This document shows, piece after piece, positions 60,813-64,000 of a DNA stretch of 64,000 nt. Position numbers and translations under genes: made by a program. Source of the DNA: Bradyrhizobium erythrophlei (lineage in GTDB: Bacteria > Pseudomonadota > Alphaproteobacteria > Rhizobiales > Xanthobacteraceae). The stretch covers positions 7,057,501 through 7,121,500 of the forward strand of contig FSRD01000001.1 of assembly GCA_900129675.1 (NCBI GenBank), given 5' to 3'. The notes below the pieces were generated by a model. It was not told where the DNA came from. It was given only the letters and a program-made list of their open reading frames with translations, and did no database searches. The first letter of the stretch is position 1. Each line of letters begins with the position of its first letter.

Positions 60813-62093
60813 CTAAGCGCTCAGCGCCTGCTCGAGATCTGCGATCAGATCTTCCTTGTCCTCGATGCCGATCGACAGACGCACCACGTCGGGAGCGGCG
60901 CCCGACCTCACCTTGGCGGCGTCGTCGAGCTGACTGTGCGTGGTCGAGGCCGGGTGGATCACCAGCGAGCGGGTGTCGCCGACGTTGGCGAGATGCGAGA
61001 ACAGTTTCAGGTTCGACACCAGGCTGACGCCGGCGTCGTAGCCGCCCTTGAGGCTGAAGGTAAAGACGGCGCCGGCGCCCTTCGGCGCATATTTGCGCGC
61101 CAGGTTGTTGTATTTGTTGCTCGCGAGGCCGGAGTAGTTCACCTCCGCCACCGCCGGATGGCCGGAGAGGAATTCCGCGACCGCCTTGGCATTCTCGCAG
61201 TGTTTCTGCATGCGCAGCGACAGAGTCTCGATGCCGGTCAGGATCAGGAATGCGTTGAACGGCGAAATCGCCGGTCCGAGGTCGCGCAGGCCGAGCACGC
61301 GGCAGGCGATCGCAAACGCAAAATTGCCAAACGTCTCCTGGATCCTGATGCCGTGATATTCGGGGCGCGGCTCGCTCAGCATCGGATATTTGTCGTCCTT
61401 CGACCAGTCGAAGGTGCCGGCATCGACGATGATGCCGCCGAGCGAATTGCCATGACCGCCCAGAAACTTCGTCAGCGAATGCACGACGATGTCGGCGCCG
61501 TGGTCGATCGGGCGGATCAAATAGGGCGTCGCCAGCGTGTTGTCGACGATCAGGGGCACGCCGGCCTTGCGGGCGACGGTGGCGATCGCCTCGATATCGG
61601 TGATGCTGCCGGCGGGATTGGCGATCGACTCGATGAAGATCGCCTTGGTATGCGGCGTGACCGCGCGCTCGAAACTCTCGATGTCGTCGGGATCGGCCCA
61701 TGCCACGTTCCAGCCAAAGCTCTTGAACGCATGGGTGAACTGGTTGATCGAGCCGCCATAGAGTTTTCGCGCGGCAATGAATTCGTCGCCCGGCATCAAT
61801 AATTGCTGAAGCACGACGACCTGCGCGGCGTGTCCGGACGCAACCGCCAGCGCGGCGGTGCCGCCTTCGAGGGCTGCGACGCGCTCTTCGAGTACGGCGG
61901 TGGTCGGGTTGGTGATGCGGGTATAGATGTTGCCGAACGCCTGCAGCCCGAACAGCGAGGCGGCGTGATCGGCATCGTTGAACACGAATGAAGTGGTTTG
62001 ATAGATCGGCGTCACGCGCGCGCCGGTGGTCGGATCGGGCTGCGCGCCGGCGTGCACGGCAAGAGTCGAAAATCCCGGAATACGGTCGGTCAT
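60813..62093 (-). CDS. O-acetylhomoserine sulfhydrylase (Cys/Met metabolism PLP enzyme)
   Basis: The 426-residue product has the full family pattern: 'HAGAQPDPTTGARVTPIYQT', 'YTRITNPTTAVLEERVAALE', 'AVASGHAAQVVVLQQLL' and the PLP lysine in 'VHSLTKFLGGHGNSLGGIIV'. The length of about 425 and the 'PLIVDNTLATPYLIRPIDHG' block indicate the O-acetylhomoserine aminocarboxypropyltransferase branch (MetY type) rather than cystathionine gamma-synthase. It makes homocysteine from O-acetylhomoserine and sulfide in methionine synthesis. I see no clear SAM-II riboswitch in the 100 bases upstream. Confidence 0.93.
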   Translation of the reverse strand: MTDRIPGFSTLAVHAGAQPDPTTGARVTPIYQTTSFVFNDADHAASLFGLQAFGNIYTRITNPTTAVLEERVAALEGGTAALAVASGHAAQVVVLQQLLMPGDEFIAARKLYGGSINQFTHAFKSFGWNVAWADPDDIESFERAVTPHTKAIFIESIANPAGSITDIEAIATVARKAGVPLIVDNTLATPYLIRPIDHGADIVVHSLTKFLGGHGNSLGGIIVDAGTFDWSKDDKYPMLSEPRPEYHGIRIQETFGNFAFAIACRVLGLRDLGPAISPFNAFLILTGIETLSLRMQKHCENAKAVAEFLSGHPAVAEVNYSGLASNKYNNLARKYAPKGAGAVFTFSLKGGYDAGVSLVSNLKLFSHLANVGDTRSLVIHPASTTHSQLDDAAKVRSGAAPDVVRLSIGIEDKEDLIADLEQALSA

Positions 62094-62242
62094 TATCTAC
62101 GTCCTGTTTTTGGCTTGTTCGAAAATGCGCGGCATGCTGATGGCCGCCGCGTCCGCCGTCAAGGCGCGTAGTTCACATATCGTGGGTTAGAACGGTCGTG
62201 CTTCGTTATCTGCGTTATCGAAACAATCGTCTCGCATTTGCA

Positions 62243-62827
62243 TCACGTCAGTTCGCTCTTGTTTTTCGCAGCGCGGTCGGACGCCGCGGTTTCGCCGCCG
62301 CCGACGCTCGTGCGGTTCAACGACAGCCGCATGCCCTGCGTCGGGATCGGGGCGCGCTTGGAGCTCAGCGTTCGCGAGTTGACGCCCATCCAGGAAATTT
62401 CCGACGACAGCCGGCCATATTCGATCTTCGGGCAGCGGTTCATCACGACCTTGAGACCGGCGGCTTCCGCCTTGGCCGCCGCGGCGTCGTCGCGCGCGCC
62501 GAGCTGCATCCAGATCACTTTCGGCGGCGGCGACAGCTTCAGCGCTTCGTCGACGACGGGAAGGATGTGGCTGGAATTACGGAAGATGTCGATCATGTCG
62601 ACGGGACGGCCGATATCCGCGAGCGACGCCACGAAGGGCTTGCCGAGCAGGCTCTTGCCGACATGGCCGGGATTGACCGGAATCATGTCGTAGCCGCGCT
62701 GCGCCAGATATTTGAAGGCAAAATAGCTCGGCCGCACGTTGACCGGGGACGCGCCCACCATCGCGATCGATTTCACGCCGTTGAGGATCTCGCGTATGTA
62801 ATTGTCGTCGTAGGCATCATGGTTCAT
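62243..62827 (-). CDS. CoA-binding (YccU-type) protein
   Basis: The 194-residue product has a CoA_binding_2 Rossmann domain: 'SIAMVGASPVNVRPSYFAFK', 'YLAQRGYDMIPVNPGHVGKS', 'VDMIDIFRNSSHILPVVDEA' and 'VIWMQLGARDDAAAAKAEAA', followed by 'VVMNRCPKIEYGRL' with the conserved Cys and Lys. The last 45 residues are a basic extension beyond the usual 140. It starts six bases after the enoyl-CoA hydratase stop, so they share an operon. The physiological role of the family is not settled. Confidence 0.85.
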   Translation of the reverse strand: MNHDAYDDNYIREILNGVKSIAMVGASPVNVRPSYFAFKYLAQRGYDMIPVNPGHVGKSLLGKPFVASLADIGRPVDMIDIFRNSSHILPVVDEALKLSPPPKVIWMQLGARDDAAAAKAEAAGLKVVMNRCPKIEYGRLSSEISWMGVNSRTLSSKRAPIPTQGMRLSLNRTSVGGGETAASDRAAKNKSELT

Positions 62828-62833
62828 GTGCTC

Positions 62834-63658
62834 TTACTTATCCTGCCACTTCGGCTCGCGCTTTTCGATGAAGGCGCCGATGCCTTCCTCGGCATCGCGC
62901 GCCATCATGTTCTCGGTCATCACCTCTGCCGCATAGCGATAGGCGTCGGCAAGGCTCATTTCGGCCTGACGATAGAATGCTTCCTTCCCGAGCTTCACCG
63001 TGTAGGCGGATTTGCGCGCGACCTGTTGCGCCAGCGCGATCGCGGCATCGCGCTCAGTGCCGGCAGCGACGACGCGGTTGACGAGACCGATGCTCTGCGC
63101 CGTCGCAGCCGAAATCGACTCGCCGGTCAATAGCATCTCCATCGCCTGCTTGCGCGGAACATTGCGCGACAGCGCCACCATCGGCGTCGAACAGAACAGG
63201 CCGATATCGACGCCGGGCGTGGCGAAGCCCGCGGCGTCGGAGGCCACCGCAAGATCGCAACTCGCTACCAGCTGGCAGCCGGCCGCGGTCGCGATGCCCT
63301 GTACGGCCGCCACCACGGGTTTGGGCAGCTGCACGATTGCCTGCATCATCGCGCTGCAGGCGTTCATGATTTGCGCAAAATAGGCACGGCCGCGATCGGC
63401 ATCGGCGCGGCGTGCGGTGAGTTCTTTCATATCATGGCCGGCGGAAAAGGCCGGGCCATTGGCCGCGATCACCACCGCGCGCACGTTTCGGTCGTTGTGA
63501 ATGTCGTTCAGCGCCGCGTGCAGCTCGGCGATCAGGCCTTCCGACAGGCTGTTGCGCGCCGCGGGTCGGTTGAGCGTGAGCACGGCGACGTGGCCTGCGC
63601 TCTCGCGCAGCAAGATCGGCTGTTGTGTCGCAGGCGCGCGGGCGGTCTGGGCGGACAT
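62834..63658 (-). CDS. Enoyl-CoA hydratase/isomerase family protein
   Basis: From MSAQTARAPATQQPILLRES the product has 274 residues; a longer in-frame start exists, but this one fits family length. Crotonase motifs are 'AANGPAFSAGHDMKELTARR' (oxyanion hole), 'VVAAVQGIATAAGCQLVASC' and 'DLAVASDAAGFATPGVDIGL'. The second catalytic Glu of true hydratases is not obvious in this last block (position of Ala/Pro), so isomerase, hydrolase or other activity is possible. Operon with the CoA-binding gene points to acyl-CoA metabolism. Confidence 0.88.
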   Translation of the reverse strand: MSAQTARAPATQQPILLRESAGHVAVLTLNRPAARNSLSEGLIAELHAALNDIHNDRNVRAVVIAANGPAFSAGHDMKELTARRADADRGRAYFAQIMNACSAMMQAIVQLPKPVVAAVQGIATAAGCQLVASCDLAVASDAAGFATPGVDIGLFCSTPMVALSRNVPRKQAMEMLLTGESISAATAQSIGLVNRVVAAGTERDAAIALAQQVARKSAYTVKLGKEAFYRQAEMSLADAYRYAAEVMTENMMARDAEEGIGAFIEKREPKWQDK

Positions 63659-63730
63659 GTCGAAATTTCCACTAGGGCTTTGATGACAACTTAATGTAAC
63701 AGGCAATCTGAAGCGAGGGCAGGGGACGGC

Positions 63731-64000
63731 ATGGCGGCAGCGAAAATGAGCGTGGCTGAACTGGAGAAGTTCCTTCACGACGAATTCCCCCAGGCCTTCA
63801 GGGGCGGTGATATCACCATCGAAAGCGCCGATGGCGAGACCTGTCTGCTCCGTCAGCGCTACAACGACCAGATGCTGCGCCCGGGCGGGACGGTTTCGGG
63901 GCCGACGCTGATGGCGATGGCCGATTTCGCGATGTATGTGGTGCTGCTGTCGGCGATCGGTCCGGTCGGCCTGGCGGTGACGACCAATCTCAACATCAAT
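63731..64000 (+). CDS. PaaI-type hotdog thioesterase, 3' end outside the window
   Basis: From ATG 63731 the visible 90 residues read MAAAKMSVAELEKFLHDEFP, then 'LRPGGTVSGPTLMAMADFAM' and 'VTTNLNIN', the start of a hotdog fold with the conserved Gly-x-x-x-GP...D region. Members hydrolyse acyl-CoA thioesters, for example in phenylacetate breakdown. The gene is divergent from the enoyl-CoA hydratase operon. The window cuts it roughly two-thirds through. Confidence 0.85.
   Translation, partial: MAAAKMSVAELEKFLHDEFPQAFRGGDITIESADGETCLLRQRYNDQMLRPGGTVSGPTLMAMADFAMYVVLLSAIGPVGLAVTTNLNIN

Noticed and set aside
62094..62200. SAM-II riboswitch upstream of the O-acetylhomoserine sulfhydrylase gene
   Set aside because: I looked for the compact SAM-II pseudoknot common before this gene in alphaproteobacteria and could not build it from the sequence.

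Overview
The window is a high-GC alphaproteobacterial chromosome segment. It is most like Bradyrhizobium/Rhodopseudomonas (Nitrobacteraceae), judged from a GcrA-type regulator, a rhizobial ABC substrate-binding protein with a Tat-like leader, haem A synthase, DUF2842, the style of the exopolysaccharide genes and the 'CGTCATTGCGAG' palindromic intergenic repeats. This is inference from family resemblance; there is no rRNA or marker gene to fix the species.

Positions 1 to about 34,670 are an accessory, insertion-rich zone. It holds two intact copies plus fragments of a single-ORF rve-type IS with GTGTGTACCG ends, two near-identical IS110-type elements bracketing about 10.5 kb, an IS701-type element with a frameshifted transposase and a CTAG target duplication, a large serine recombinase split into two opposite-strand halves, a group II intron that has lost its reverse transcriptase, and decayed pieces of a sulfatase, an MFS transporter, RhuM, a resolvase and FtsW. 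The 3' parts of tRNA-Arg(UCU) at about 30,250 and tRNA-Pro(GGG) at about 34,621 look like attachment-site scars; the second lies beside an intact tyrosine integrase. Intact cargo includes Kup potassium uptake, a CzcA-like RND pump without visible partners, DedA, a saccharopine-dehydrogenase-like oxidoreductase and many small conserved proteins. A short repeat built on TTGGCAC-N6-7-GACATGCCG occurs before and after several cargo genes.

Positions 34,671 to 38,700 hold small secreted or hypothetical proteins and two of the window's three peptides with double-glycine (bacteriocin-type) leaders. The third is at 31,547, between the two tRNA scars. No matching C39 peptidase-transporter is in the window.

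From 38,700 onward the sequence looks like ordinary chromosome: an SDR, an acetamidase/formamidase, YdcF, DUF169, a second saccharopine-dehydrogenase-like paralog, and an FAD monooxygenase divergent from a MarR regulator. The monooxygenase has been cut off from its start by an ISAs1 element with a perfect 10-bp target duplication. An exopolysaccharide locus follows (47,072-57,653): O-antigen-ligase/polymerase-like protein, undecaprenyl-phosphate sugar transferase, GT4 glycosyltransferase, Wza-like lipoprotein, a Wzc-like chain-length protein whose kinase P-loop is lost, a BioF2-type acyltransferase, and a polysaccharide-deacetylase homolog lacking its metal ligands. The end is housekeeping: CtaA, an FTR1 iron permease, O-acetylhomoserine sulfhydrylase, a CoA-binding protein, enoyl-CoA hydratase and a truncated PaaI thioesterase.

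The leads I find most novel are the double-glycine peptide set, a roughly 175-nt terminator-bearing RNA candidate present in two copies, the IS110 pair with its long 3' non-coding region, and the two inactive-looking enzymes of the polysaccharide locus.
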